Below, one piece after another: positions 22,631 to 34,987 of a stretch of DNA of 64,000 nucleotides (its first letter is position 1; every line of letters starts with the position of its first letter). The DNA is from Phellopilus nigrolimitatus (Eukaryota; Basidiomycota; Agaricomycetes; Hymenochaetales; Hymenochaetaceae), in the NCBI GenBank assembly GCA_021029095.1, contig JAJOHG010000002.1, positions 1,302,001 to 1,366,000 on the forward strand. The letters are read 5' to 3'. Position numbers and translations under genes: made by a program. The notes under the pieces were generated by a model. The model was not told the origin of the DNA and did no database searches. It saw only the letters and a program-made list of their open reading frames with translations.

Positions 22631-25600
22631 ATGCCTGCCTTCCAGGACCTCATCCAGGTTGGACAGAAGCGACCATACGATGCTTCTGGACACGTATTTG
22701 AGAGTCGGAAGAGACAATCATTGGGTGCCGCGCGTGGAGACTCTGATCTATCAGCCATCGCGAACGACCCGACGAAAGTTGGCGAGCAGTACTGGATGGT
22801 GCAATGGTGAGCGGTGGCATTGTCGATTACTTCTCGGCTCTTTATAACGTCGTATCATGTGCAGGAGAGCGCCGCAATATAGAAAACATAAAACATGGGA
22901 TGGTGACGGCGTGCTGGTGTTGAGCGGAGGAAAAGGAACATTGTATGGCATGGAAGGCAATATGTACGTCGATAACTGACTAGATGCTCGTCATGCCATT
23001 GACATCCTTCTCAGACTCACGCAGGGAAAGCCAAACCCAGATGGCGCGTGCGCGGGCACACTTGTCTTCCTTGGCGGCAGGGAGATGGAAATTGACTGCG
23101 CCCTCTCAAAAGAGGACTTCACGTCAGGAAAGGTATTCGGAAGAAGAAGCTTTGGAGCGTCTCCTATCGAGGAAGTCAGGCCGTCTCACGCAAGCTCATC
23201 GACGTTGACGAAGAAATTTGTTCCTTTGACGGTCTCAACAAATGCGCTCAGGCAGCAACCCCAGTATCCAGGTGGCTCAGACGCAACACGGAGGAGAGAG
23301 ATAGATCTGCAGCCAGTAGGTCTTCTCCAGCAAGAAGAGAAACCTGCATACAAAGCCTTGTCATCCGATCCCACTACCTACTGGTCAGCCCATTGGTACG
23401 TAGCTCTTAATATATATGTATGCTGTTTTGACGGTCGCTTTTGTTACTGTTAGGCGGAAACCGCAGGGAAAGAAACACAAGACGTGGGATGGAGACTCAT
23501 TTGTCATCTGCTCCGAGCGAACGCTTACCATGATTTCGGATGAAGGCCGAAAGTACGCAATGTTAATTGATCCGTCGCATTTCCCAGCTAATTTGTTTAT
23601 AGAATGGGTTCAATTAAGTGGGATAAGTTACCTCTGCACGAAGGCTATCGCATGCGCATTGGTGCAAAAGAAGTCGAACTGGAGGGTCAAGTTTCTCCAC
23701 TCGTTATCCCGGGTATCATCGGGGGCATGTCGCCTGACGACGATGCAGATATGGAGATGGCAGTGTACGGAGACTACTCTGAAGAAGCTATGTTGAAGCC
23801 TGCACCTATGTCTTTCGCCGCGAAAGAAAATAGTGGCGCTCTTGGTGACGCCTATACTTCAGCGGTCTCTACGAACTCTGATTCGGCGCATAAGAAGTTT
23901 GTCGCCCCAGTTAGTTTCTACGGTAAACCTGTGCAAGAGCAAGCAAAAGCATCTGAACCCTTGTTAGAGCTTATCCCCTTGGGTTTAGTGGTCGTTACTG
24001 ACTCATTCATCAGACACAGTCCGAATTCCGAGGGTGCGGTGGTAATGAAAGAACCGACGAAGGAGCATCAGAAGAAGTTCAACCTGAAGTGCTTCATTCG
24101 TTTTTATTGTTGTCGTGTATTTCGGACTCACAAATACTTACAAGAAATCGTCCCATGGTTCCAGTCGTTATCGATCCAATCTTGACAAGACACTTGCGTC
24201 CTCATCAGAAGGAAGGTGAGTGTACCAAATGCATAATTTGATTTCATCTCGTCTTCAACTTCGATGTTAAAAGGCGTCAAGTTCATGTATGAATGTGTCA
24301 TGGGACTCGGAAAGCACGAAGGGCAAGGCTGCATTCTTGCAGATGAGATGTAGGAATTTCTCATTCCTTTTTGCCGCCTTTACTTAAATACTTCTTGCAA
24401 CCTTAGGGGGATGGGGAAGACTCTACAGGCATGGATATTGTCATTTGTGACTTATGAAAATAACTGATGCTTTTTTGATCCACGAAGACCATATCACTAG
24501 TTTGGACTCTTCTCAGTAAGATCTTCAGCTGCTTGGCGGTCCTCAATTAATGTCTTGATTATAGAGCAGAATGCTTATGCTGGCGGTGGTCCGGCACTCG
24601 GAAAAGTATTGATCGTTTGCCCTGTTACTCTCATTACGGTACGATGTTTATGCTATTGGTGTGTTTCGCGTGCAGGAGAAGTATTCACTCGTCTACTTTC
24701 CATTAGAACTGGAAGAAAGAATTTCATAAATGGCGAGTTCTGTTCTCGCACCTGGCAAGACGAGTTTGTATTGATCAAACATGTGCAGGCTTGGTAAAGA
24801 TCGTGTCGGCGTTTTCACGGGAGACAAGGACAAATCCGTCATTAAGCAGTTTATTAACACGTGCGCTTTTCTCTTACGATTGATCAATCCCGAGCAAAGC
24901 GACAATGTCCATTGTCTTCAGAAAAAAACACCACGTTCTGGTGATAGGATACGAGAGATTGCGTTCTGTCATGTGCGTTAAAATCCTGTCAGTCAGATCA
25001 CTAGGATTAACCGATCATTTATCGCAGATCCGACTTATCGTACTGCATGTGAGTCTTGATGCATCAATTACCCTATTTGTCTTAATAGGACAACATTGGC
25101 AGGCCCCCTATTGGCCTTATAATATGTGATGAGGGTCACCGTCTGAAATCGGCTAACAATAAAACCTCGAAGATGTTTGAGGCCTTGAGAACTCCTCGTA
25201 GAATTATTTTATCTGGGACACCGATCCAGAATGATCTGTCAGAGTTTCACGCAATGTCAGACTTCTGTAACCCGGGCCTTCTTGGTAAATGTTTATGATG
25301 ACATTTCTGGCTATGAACTGACATTAAGGCTGTCAAGACGATTACTCGACCTTCCGTAGAGTATTTGAGACTCCAATTCTCAAAAGCAGAGCTCCAGGAT
25401 GCTCGGCTAAGGAACTTGAAATCGGCGAAGCTCGTCATGCGCAGGTACGTCCTATTTGCAGAGATTTGCTCCCTCAGTGAGCTCACAGCATTGTCAGCTT
25501 CAAGCTGTGGCGAAAAGCTTTGTGCTTCGCAGGGATGCAGGGATACTCAGCAATTACCTACCACCTAAACGTAAGCGCTGCCAAAAGTTGTCTCGTCCAT

Positions 25601-27603
25601 CACTCACAGTCGTTTTTATCTAAAGACGAATATGTTGTCTTCGTCACGCCGAGCTCGCTACAAAAGGCTATGTTCACTAAGATATTGCAGCCTGATGCGC
25701 TTTCTTCACTCCTTCGCGGCTCGGTGGCGCGATCGCTAGCCATGATACAACTTCTAACCAAACTCAGCAACAGCCCGATTCTCTTGAAAGCTGCTCTAGA
25801 AAAGAGAAAGAGCAAGTCAACCGAGGATGACTTGGACGGGAAAGAACCGTTCGAAGATGCGATGAAACTATTACCTAACACTGCCCTACCGGAAGACGTA
25901 AATCTCAGCGGTAGGTCAGGACATTTCACGAGTGATAACAAGTATATTTTATCGCCTTTCAGGGAAATTGTGTGCTCTATCACAGATTTTGAGATACATA
26001 CGCAAGGTTTTCTTTTTTCTTTTTTAAATCTTTCAGTTTCACATACTAATCATAAACAGGACACGGAAGAGAAATGCGTCTTGGTCTCACATTACACTTC
26101 AACACTCAACGTTATCGAAGCGTTTTGCAAGAATAAAAAATATACATATCTGCGCTTGGATGGGTAGGTGTATGGTTTTAGGTTATCTATTTCTTCTTCT
26201 AAAAGAGATGTCCAGACAAACGCCAGTCACCAAGCGTCAGGAATACGTTGATAGCTTCAACAAAGCACCACAATCTAGTATATGTAAGCTGTTCTATTAT
26301 TATTATTGTCGACAGATTCTAACCGGGTATGAAGTTATTTTTCTGTTGAGCGCGAAGGCCGGGGGAGTAGGTCTTAACTTGATTGGAGCATCAAGGTAAG
26401 CTTGGACTTACGTCTACTCGATTGGTCAACCTCTAATAAGGCTTCTTACTGTTAGACTGATGCTCATAGACTCTGACTGGAATCCTAGGTAAGTAACTAT
26501 TTCATGATAAGTATCAACCTGGTTTAAAATCTGTTTCAGCCATGATCTGCAAGCAATGGCCCGCATTCATCGGTACGTGGTTTCACTTCCCCAGACTTAC
26601 GCCCTAGACTAAACCAAACTCGTTATAGGGATGGTCAAAAGAGACCGGTCTTCATTTACCGTCTTCTAACTGCGGGTACGATAGATGGTGTGTTTACTCT
26701 TCACTTAAATACAGCAGAGCACTATTGACCCACGAACAGAGAAAATTTATCAGCGCCAGGTTACGAAATTAGGACTGAGTGAATGTGAGCGTTTTACTGG
26801 GCTTAAGCATGAACTATATGTCTTATTTAAATCTTTCGCAACTAGCTCTAATGGGAAAAGTGAGTCCGCTCATATTTAATCTTGATCTCTGGACTAATAC
26901 GCTCCGAAGGACAATTCAGACGATGTAGGCAAATCGAAATCGAAGTCAGATTCCTTCACACATAAAGAGGCAAGTCGAACGAGTAATGCAAAATAAACGT
27001 CTCATAAACGATGTCCTATCACCAGCTGCGCGACCTCTTCACCTTTCATCACCAGACTGCTTGTCATACACATGAGCTTCTCGGGTGCCCATGCGCTTTT
27101 CGCAAGGACGACGGGCTATCTCAGGACAGCGGATTATCCCGATCAGACGGCGGGCTGTTAGATGATTCGAAAACGGACTCTGCCGAAGAGGACGACGAGG
27201 ACGTCGGACAGCCGCAGGAGCTAGGATTTCGAAAAGCATCCCTTCACAAGCCCGAAGAGTTAGCTAAGATGGATAAAGCGGTTTGTACATTTCTCGTCAC
27301 CTTCCTTGAAGTCCTCTAAACAGCTCCGTCTTACCTTAGTTCACAAAGAAGAAAAGGGCCGAGCTCGCTTCCCTTGGCGAATGGACACACATCAATTGCT
27401 TAGATACCTCTGCTCAAGCTAGCATTCTTGACGAAGCGCTACAGGCCATTTCTTATAGGGCCTCTACAGACGAATCTGATCCCTTTCAAAGCGATTTGTG
27501 CTCAAATAGTCCGCACGCCGACGAAGGACAGATATCGGCGGACAGAGTGCCAGGTGGTACTGTTTGCTTTCTCTTCGAAAAGGTTTCGAAATCTTCCGTT
27601 TAG
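22631..27603 (+). CDS. RDH54: Rad54-like DNA translocase RDH54/TID1 (RAD54B)
   Basis: This SWI2/SNF2-family ATPase remodels Rad51/Dmc1-DNA complexes in recombination. The N-terminus carries two DUF2439-type modules. The first has YWMVQWRAPQYRKHKTWDGD (about 22780-22960); the second has YWSAHWRKPQGKKHKTWDGD (about 23370-23560). The helicase core has LRPHQKEGVKFMYE, a Walker A motif DEMGMGKTLQ (split by an intron), LIICDEGHRLKS (motif II), LSGTPIQNDLSEFHAM, LRRDAGILSNYLPPK, a C-terminal half with VLVSHYTSTLN, AGGVGLNLIGASR and the ARIHRDGQKRP motif. The acidic C-terminal tail ends at 27603. More than 20 short introns are present. The start at 22631 is the ATG directly before a conserved-looking acidic/basic N-terminus. 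I am confident of the RAD54B rather than RAD54 assignment because of the N-terminal modules. Confidence 0.88.
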
Positions 27604-28189
27604 ACCTCCTATTATCTGCACTTCATCACTTTTACTTGCTGACTGCATACCTGCTGAACGATCGTAGAACAATCAACTGCAACGTTTTAACTCATTATCC
27701 TTATGCCGCATATCCGAACAGTCTAGATGTATACTAGAAGATTGTTTGCACAAATTGACTTGCAACCTGAACGATGGTCCAGTCTCTTATAACGCATGCA
27801 GCGATCGATTTGGAGCGTCTAGGCTTGTTTCATGAAATTGTTTCAAGAACTTCTAACCGCCTTCCTGTGGCTAGGACGAGACTTCTTACTTATCTCGCCC
27901 CAGGTTCAAGGTCGTACGAAGCTCTCAGACGTTTGAGTGACTGCGAAAATTAAAATGAAGGTTTTTCCCTACAAGAGGATACAAGCTGGAACCTCGTGAA
28001 TGTAGTGTTTGATTCAATTTTCGAGTCTGCTGTCTGCTAGCACGTAAGATGTTGCTTGCATAAGCGATTAATCTGGATCGACGGGCACGCGAGCCTGAAT
28101 TAGGTCAACGTGAGTCCGACGAGCGTCCGACGTGCTCGTCGTTCTCCTTCAGTGGTTTCTTCGCTCTTCGCCTGCTTTGGACCAGGCAA
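27604..28189. other. intergenic, RDH54 3' end to RPR2 promoter
   Basis: This 586-base gap holds only short ORFs (for example one of 46 codons starting at about 27773) without family features. A short 3' flank and the RPR2 promoter are the likely content. Confidence 0.45.
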
Positions 28190-29129
28190 ATGGCCAAAAA
28201 GAACAAAGATGATGCGCCGAATCCCAACAGCATTCCGAACCGGGACATCATTCAGCGATTGAATTTCCTCTACCAAGCGAGCACATACTTGAACGGGCTC
28301 GGCGCCTCGCAACCTCAGGCAGGCCCTTCTAACGCACCACCGGAGGCGGCGAAGAACGATAAAGGAGCAAAGCAGGAGGGTTCTGAAAAACTTCAAGAGA
28401 ACGCAGATGACGGTACTCAGAAAGGCATAAAGAGCAGCGACACGCGAAAGCGGCCAGGAAAGCGGAAGGCGACGGCTCACGATCTTGCACGGAGCTACGT
28501 GAAGTCGATGAAAATTATTGGGCAGAAGACAAACGTGAAGATGTGCGTATAAATCGATCCGCGAACATTCAGTCAAAGAGTTAAAGTTTGATTTATTCTT
28601 CTCTTTCGCAAGGGATCCGTCGGTTAAGCGAACATTGTGCAAGGGATGTAATACAGTCCTCATGCCGGGTGTTACTGCGAAAGTCCGAGTCAAACGTGTG
28701 TACCAAACCATGCATTTGCTTTCCCTCTCGTGATCTCATTGTCGCTCGGAACAAATATCTATCCGTTAATTAGCCCTGCCATCTCACGGACACGCAGTCA
28801 ACTACACGTGCATAAATTGCTCTACATCCCGTCGCATCCCTGCACCTCCCACGACAGAGCAGCCTTTTCGGTCGTCTCCCGCGCAGCTGAGGAAAGAAGG
28901 TGCCAAAGCATTGGTCGTAATGGATGTGGATCCCGTGCGGAAAGAAGCTGATGTCCTGCCGGACGCAGTCCGAGCGGATGAAGCACCGATGGAGACGAAA
29001 CCAAGCAGCCAGATACGAAGGGAAAAGACCATTAAGCCCCGCCCTTTGCCCTTTTTCGCGAGAGAGGGCCACATTCTATTTGTGGGGAACGATCGTGTTG
29101 GCGATACTCACGAAACTGGCGCAAAATAA
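28190..29129 (+). CDS. RPR2: RNase P subunit Rpr2/Rpp21
   Basis: This is a zinc-binding protein subunit of nuclear ribonuclease P, which trims the 5' leader of pre-tRNAs. Exons 28190-28542, 28613-28695 and 28798-29129 give 255 residues. The N-terminal helix contains IPNRDIIQRLNFLYQASTYL. The conserved core is DPSVKRTLCKGCNTVLMPG followed by YTCINCSTSRRIP, giving the four zinc ligands as two Cys-x-x-Cys pairs. A Lys-rich insertion (about residues 45-105) and a charged C-terminal tail flank it. Donor 28696 rather than 28698 is needed to keep the second zinc knuckle in frame. The gene converges with the next one, 102 bases from its stop. Confidence 0.88.
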
Positions 29130-29231
29130 ACCCCAACCATGGGGTTTCCTTGGAGCATTTCGGATAACTGGGAGCGAGATGTTCTGAGATGTATCGCTCG
29201 CATTCCTCATCCACTATGTCCAGACAGGAGA

Positions 29232-30870
29232 TCATACTGTATCGATAATTTCCCTTAGTATGTCTTTGACTGTTCTTCGACCACTTTCCCATTCCGTGTT
29301 CTCGATAGCATCTCCAGCTGCCCTGAAGATAAGGCTCGATAGGATTTCATGTCGAGGTCCATCAAGCACGCGTAGTCGATGCTGCACAGCTCGGACGAAC
29401 ACCTTCCACACATCCTCTTCTGTCACGTCGAGGGTCAGGAACAAATGCCCTTCTCCATCCGGCGCAGCGCCAAAGAGTACACGCCACGCGCGCAGGAGCT
29501 GCACAGTTTCGGCCCGGCATCGAACTGTGAGCAGCATGCCGTCTAGGTGCGGATGGTGCCGCGCGGCACTGATGAGATCGGAAAGGTATAAGTCAAGTTT
29601 GTCATTGATGAAAGTGTGTGCTGGGCTCGCGAGGAGTCGAAGATCAGCAACTTCCTGTATTGTGGGGTTAGTTCCTGGAAGTTGACGGACGTCGGAAATG
29701 AATTCATACCAATGCTGAAAGAATAGGCTTCGACAGGGCCACATCTGTGTCTTTCGGTAATGAAGACGGCAAGCGATTATCGAAAACGTTTTCGACGGAT
29801 GGATAAACTTCGACACTCATTGCGAATCTATCAATCTGATTGAGCATTGAAAGCCGTCAGCTCGCGTCCGCAAGGTACCCATATATCATACTTACTAGGC
29901 TCTTATGGATAGCAGGACGCTCATGACCTTCCCCTGTTGGACATACATATACAACAAAGAAATCATCGGGTAGTGGCCAACCTCCCTCAGACAAATGGCT
30001 TTTTGCATCGTGCCTCTGATGGTTGTGGCTAAGAGAGATCCAGCGTTCGGACATTGCTGTCCACAGCGCACACTGAACGTGCTCGGAGGTGTGCTCTATT
30101 CCGGACACTGCCAGAACTTGAGGAAGCAGTTTTGATCCTGTTTCATAGCGCCGCGCGTCTTCATCGTGCTGAATGGGTGGCATTGGATCCGTCTGCGCGC
30201 GCATCAAGCCTTGCCGCTCGCGGTACATAACGCTATGTATCGGAGGGCGTAGGCCACTGTCTAAACCATTTGATTGAAAATAGTTATACGATTCATCTAC
30301 TGCAGCAATGTTTGCGCTAGTTGTGGTCGGATACGAGCTTGAACGTTTGAAGAGATTGGCGTGGTTACCGGCGCCACTAAGTGTCCTGCGAGAGCTGGTA
30401 CGCGAAGTAAGTCCGAGTGAGTTTTCCAGAAAAAGGAGACGAAGGAAGTCGTCTGGTAGGAGCTTGTCAGACTGCCGTAGCTTGACTTTGACGACAGAAA
30501 GATTGAAAAGGGTGTGCAAAATCTGTACGAAAGCAAGGAGTTAGCATCGTCAAGTTTTACGTTATTTAGAGATTCCGTATTTAATCTATCCTTTAGCAAT
30601 GCAGGTATTCGAGCATTCTATTGAGACTGGCAAAGGTGTTATCAAGCTATGTATTGGAGAACTTACCGCTACAACTTGCTTCAAGACCCTCTGAACATCC
30701 TCTTCCGCTGTGCGTACGATGAGATGCTTCTGCTTCGCGATAAGAACCAGCAGGAGTGCTTGAAATAGAGCTTCGTCGGCGACTAAGATCGGGTTGACTG
30801 CATATGCTCTGGCGAGGATAGTGCGATAGTAAGAAGGAGTGTGCGAGCTCTCATCGTCGCTGTTGTGCAA
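29232..30870 (-). CDS. Mg-chelatase/MoxR-like AAA-related protein, fungal type
   Basis: I assign this with moderate confidence to the fungal proteins annotated as magnesium-chelatase-like. Evidence is the block LPDDFFVVYVCPTGEGHERP followed, across an intron, by a leucine and IDRFAMSVEV. This matches the 'choose a region, avoid over-reading, protect the DRF' arginine-finger region of ChlI/MoxR ATPases. A later DLISAARHHPHLDGMLL and an HRLRVL block also match. The N-terminus has YYRTILARAYAVNPILVADE. No Walker A loop (GxxxxGK[ST]) is visible in any part of the protein, so ATP binding is doubtful or the core is degenerate. Exons are about 30665-30870, 29900-30530, 29700-29845 and 29232-29655. 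The first intron (about 140 bases) may hide another exon. Confidence 0.6.
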
Positions 30871-31343
30871 GTGGCTGGTGATCGTCGGACTTGACTAAGT
30901 AGACGCGGCCGCCGATCTGGGATCGCCGACGTGCGTCTCACGGGCCACGGCGTCGGCGGAAAAGGAAGAGGCGACGACGGCTAGCTGCACGTCGTGAAGA
31001 GCGACGGTTCGCATTCTGTCTTGAATTCTGTTCGAATGGCGGAGACGATCAGTAGTGGTGTGGCCAATCGCAGCGGCGTTGGCAGCTGACTCCGGTGCGG
31101 CAGCGGCAGATTCAGAATCCTGAGAGCGCCTTACACGCACATGCACCAGCCTTCCTTAATCTTTACCAGGTACTCAGATGGTCTCTGACGCGTGTTTGTG
31201 ATGCACTCTACTTGAACCAGAGGAGATCGCACCGCACCTTAGAAGGTCCTCCGAGCTCGTGTTTGCTCTTAGTTCCCTTTTCTTCTCTCCTGTATGTCCA
31301 TCTGTGCAAGTCTCAGGCGCTTGTCCTCCATCTGCACTAGTCC
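30871..31343. promoter_or_regulatory. divergent promoter region
   Basis: This 473-base stretch separates the Mg-chelatase-like gene (-) from the surface protein gene (+). It is GC-rich and CG-rich near 30900-31100, then CT-rich close to the ATG at 31344. No gene is evident. Confidence 0.45.
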
Positions 31344-34300
31344 ATGGCTCAAGTCACAACGTATAACTTTACTATCGATGATACCTCGCCTCAACTTCTC
31401 TACTCTCCCGCTACTAGTCCGTCCTCCACTCCCGACCTCCTGGGCAGCTGGAACCAGTACTTCAATGGCTCTGGACTCAACGCATTTCCCGGCCAGGTCG
31501 GACGCAACGCGAGCTTGCATATCACCGGGAGAGATGGCGCCAGCTTCTCAGTAGCATTCACAGGCGAGTGTCTTTTCTTGCCACTGTGCGGCGTCCCCCT
31601 CTCCAGCGAAACAAAGCAGAGTCAGGCCGCGGCTGCAGATGGATAGCGCATTGTATACACCGGCAATATTTAGTGCCATACCTTCGCCGTCTTTCAAATC
31701 ACCGAGAGTGATGGATCATGTATTTAATGATGCAAGATCATCGGGATCGCCGTTCCTACTTAGTAACTTACTATATACTAATGACTTCTTCTCCAAAAGG
31801 CACTGGCATAAATCTTTATGGTCTTGCTGTCCAATCAAGCTTCTCGTTGGTCCTCGACGACAAAAATGCGTCTTCGTCTTTCGCGGTGTCGCGATTGCCA
31901 GATGTTTCTTTGGACTCTGACACCGATCTTCTGGCCTCCATATCCGGCCTGGCACAGAAGGACCATGTTCTTACTTTTATAGCGCACACCTCAAACACGA
32001 TTAATGGAACAAATTCTGTGGGTTTCGTTATCTTCGATCGGGCCGTAATTACCGTGTCGACTGGACTTACAGAGTAAGCGCCTTTTCGCTGCCTTCGTTC
32101 CGCCCCGGACGGACACGTCGGGAAATGATGATCTGACATTCCTATACATTCGCGACCCTCAGCGCCTCTGTCGCGACGAACGTGATCGGCGATACAGAAA
32201 TGCATTTCACGGGCTCGTGGACGTTTATGAATGATTCGGCGCTCATTTCCGAAGACGGCCACTGCTGTCATGTAACTCAGACAAGTGGTGATCAGGCCAG
32301 CTACGCTTTCCGGGGTGTTTATTCTTTCCGACCTCGCTGCTTCCGCATTTTTTTCGTCTAACAACGATCTTATTCGTGTAGGTTCTTCGGTACAGCTTGC
32401 CGGCCTCACGAATGCAACATCAGGAAATTTTAATGTCACCCTGAGCTCTGAATTTGATCCATCCGTCATTATACAACAGCAAATATCTGGTTCTTCGGCA
32501 TTTACCACATATACGACGCTCTTCTATGCCTCTGGGCTTGATTCAGACGCGGCACATATGCTCACTATCACAAATCTTGAAAACAAAACACTCGCAATTG
32601 ACACTATGAATGTTACGGTTGTGAGTGGAGGACAAAGGTACGTCAGATTCTATTATCTTGCCGACATCTCGAGTGTCTCCTCGTGCACTTTTCATTTCTG
32701 CTCTCTCCTTTTGGGAATTTTCCCTGATTCATGGTTCACAAATGACATTTTCTTCCTATCATTTGGTGGCCCTTGATCGCCTTACCGTTTTTGGTAGGCT
32801 TGCACCCGAAATCAGACAAAATGCTTGGTCGTTGTTCTCGAGAATAAGAGCGCGCCGCATGTAGCCCGGGAAACAATCTTCGCGGCTTCTGAGCGACCTC
32901 GAACCCTTAGTCTTCTTGTGAAGCGGGCATTGTAGGGCTGGTTCTTCGTGTAGTGTGACCAGCACCTCTTCCCTCTCTCCCTTCCCTCTTTCACTCATTC
33001 CCGCCTCTTCCCCCTTCTCCTGTGATGTTCATTGAAGTGCAAACTGACGCGTCTGTCGTGTCTGCTAGCGTTTCCTCAAGTTCATCACAGAATACCTCCG
33101 CAAGTTTATCTCGAGGCGGTGTCGCTGGCATCGCTGTCGCGTGCACTCTCGCGTTACTTCTCATCCTGGGCATTATTGCTCTCCTACTCCGTTGTCGATG
33201 GCGGCGGCGGAATCGTCACGAAACCAATGTCAAGGATCTTGCTTCCTGAAAGGTTCGCTCGTCCTGACGCTCAACGCCGACCGAAAGAAGGCAAGGGTAT
33301 CTCTTACGTAGATCCTAGACAAGGGCTGAGCTCGCCGCGCAACTTTCTAGTCGGGTACGACCCTTCATCCGATACCCGGAACGTATTGGGAATAAGACAT
33401 CTTGACGAGGAAGACGGGTACACGGACTCCGGGCACGGACACGGACAAAATAAACGAGGTAGCATTATCAGCATGCCATCTTTTGACAATATTCCACGGG
33501 AACCAGGTTCCCCAACACGCCATACGACCTCGCCTCGTAGCTTCACACTGAGTCGCTGGTCCGGGTGGTTCACTTCGTCGACTGGCCCGAGCTCAGCCAG
33601 CTCGCGTCATCACGCGGGCGCCGCAACCGCCGTGTCTATCGTATCCCCTAGGCCTATACGTATTCACCCACCGGTCAGCGTTCTCGCGCGGGCCGACAGT
33701 CAAAACCGCCGAAGCAGTAGCATTGCGCGAGCAGACTGCATTCTTGGACATCCCTCGAGCTTCTCCGTTTCAGGTCGACTTCGAGAAGCAAGGTCAGATG
33801 CGGTCTGGTGCACCTTTGGATTCAGTAAGCCAATATTTACATTACCTCTCACCGATGCATGATGGACTCTTATCTCATTGAATTTTCAGCCCCAGACATC
33901 AAACACATCGTCGTTGGGTGCACATGCAAGAGAGATGCTAGTAGTCTTTCTGGACTTCGCATCGTCCGGCACCGCCTCGCTTCTTGATTCGTCGCGTCCA
34001 CGTTCACGAAGCCAGCGTCTATCTGGTTCAAATAAATCATACAAATCAACCTCGCGCAGTGGCAACGATGATAAATTAACCTCTCGCCCTGCGGCAGACT
34101 CAAGCGAGCAAAGTCAAACAACATCAACTGGATTGTGGACAGTTTCTCTCTCTGTAGAGCCGCCGCAGCGCGTCGAGCGGGAGGTGCAGCAAGCCGCGGC
34201 TGCCATCGCTGTCGATACCGCTATTTCTGGCCGGCACCCGTTTTCGATGGTCTCTGCAGATCTGCAAATTGCATCCCAAGAGTCACCGACAGATTCATTA

Positions 34301-34741
34301 CCTATGTCTGTATCAGACATTAATTTCAGGACAGAGGAGGAGGACGAAGATGTAGTCGCTGAGCGAAACGCTCGATTCCATCTACCTAGACATCCCCCGC
34401 TGCCAAGTACCCCGCATTCGTATTCCTCTGTGCCCAATGCGCAGCAGCCTGATTTGTACCGACTCCGAGCTAGTCATATGCGGCAGATGAGCGCACCGAG
34501 TCTGGGGGCCGACCAAAGACGACCGTACGTTGCACAGACGTCTATCGGACGACGCCTCGAGCTGGCGCGTGCTCATGCGCTTGAGTCGCAGGCGAGTCTG
34601 GGGGGTGGATCACAGCCTGCAGGGCAGCCAGGGACTCCTGATATATCCGAACAACCTATTACGCGACCGTCAAGCAGCCGGACACGAATATTGCCGTTGT
34701 CATTCATTCATTTTGGACGTAGTGGAAGTGGTTCAGGCTGA
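31344..34741 (+). CDS. Agaricomycete surface protein: two jelly-roll modules, one membrane span, Ser-rich cytosolic tail
   Basis: The extracellular half starts with YNFTIDDTSPQLLYS and ASFSVAFTG, then TGINLYGLAV. This is the pattern of a basidiomycete family with carbohydrate-binding-like beta-sandwich ectodomains. A second, similar module begins near 32165 (HFTGSWTFMNDSAL, then SSVQLAGLTNATSG). Many N-glycosylation sequons are present. The membrane helix GGVAGIAVACTLALLLILGI (about 33115-33180) is followed by a stop-transfer CRWRRRNR. The long tail is Ser/Arg/Pro-rich and probably phosphorylated. No classical signal peptide is visible at the chosen ATG; an upstream exon cannot be excluded. 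The first intron appears to start with GC (ACAG|GCGAGT near 31562). Function is unknown; a cell-surface sensor role is inference. Confidence 0.72.
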
Positions 34742-34987
34742 GCGACGAGGGTCTTGGTTTTGTTGTCTTAGTTTACTCGAACGACCATCTCTGGGACATA
34801 TGTTTTACATGTATTTGTACTGCTCTGTTGTATTGTTGTATCCTTGTTTGGATTGGACAGGTTATCGTTTTCCCGGTCTCTCATGTTCTCCAACTATCAT
34901 TAATGCGGTCTTTAGCTCACATTGAATGTAATACCTATCATCGAAAAGCAAACTAATATATAGAGGAGACACCACGTCCACATGTGA

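Noticed and set aside
27773..27940. Small + ORF of about 46 codons downstream of RDH54
   Set aside because: Too short and without similarity; a chance ORF in the RDH54 3' flank is more likely.
28100..28711. Minus-strand ORF of 203 codons opposite RPR2
   Set aside because: It is the antisense shadow of RPR2 exon 1; RPR2 has splice consistency and zinc-ligand motifs.
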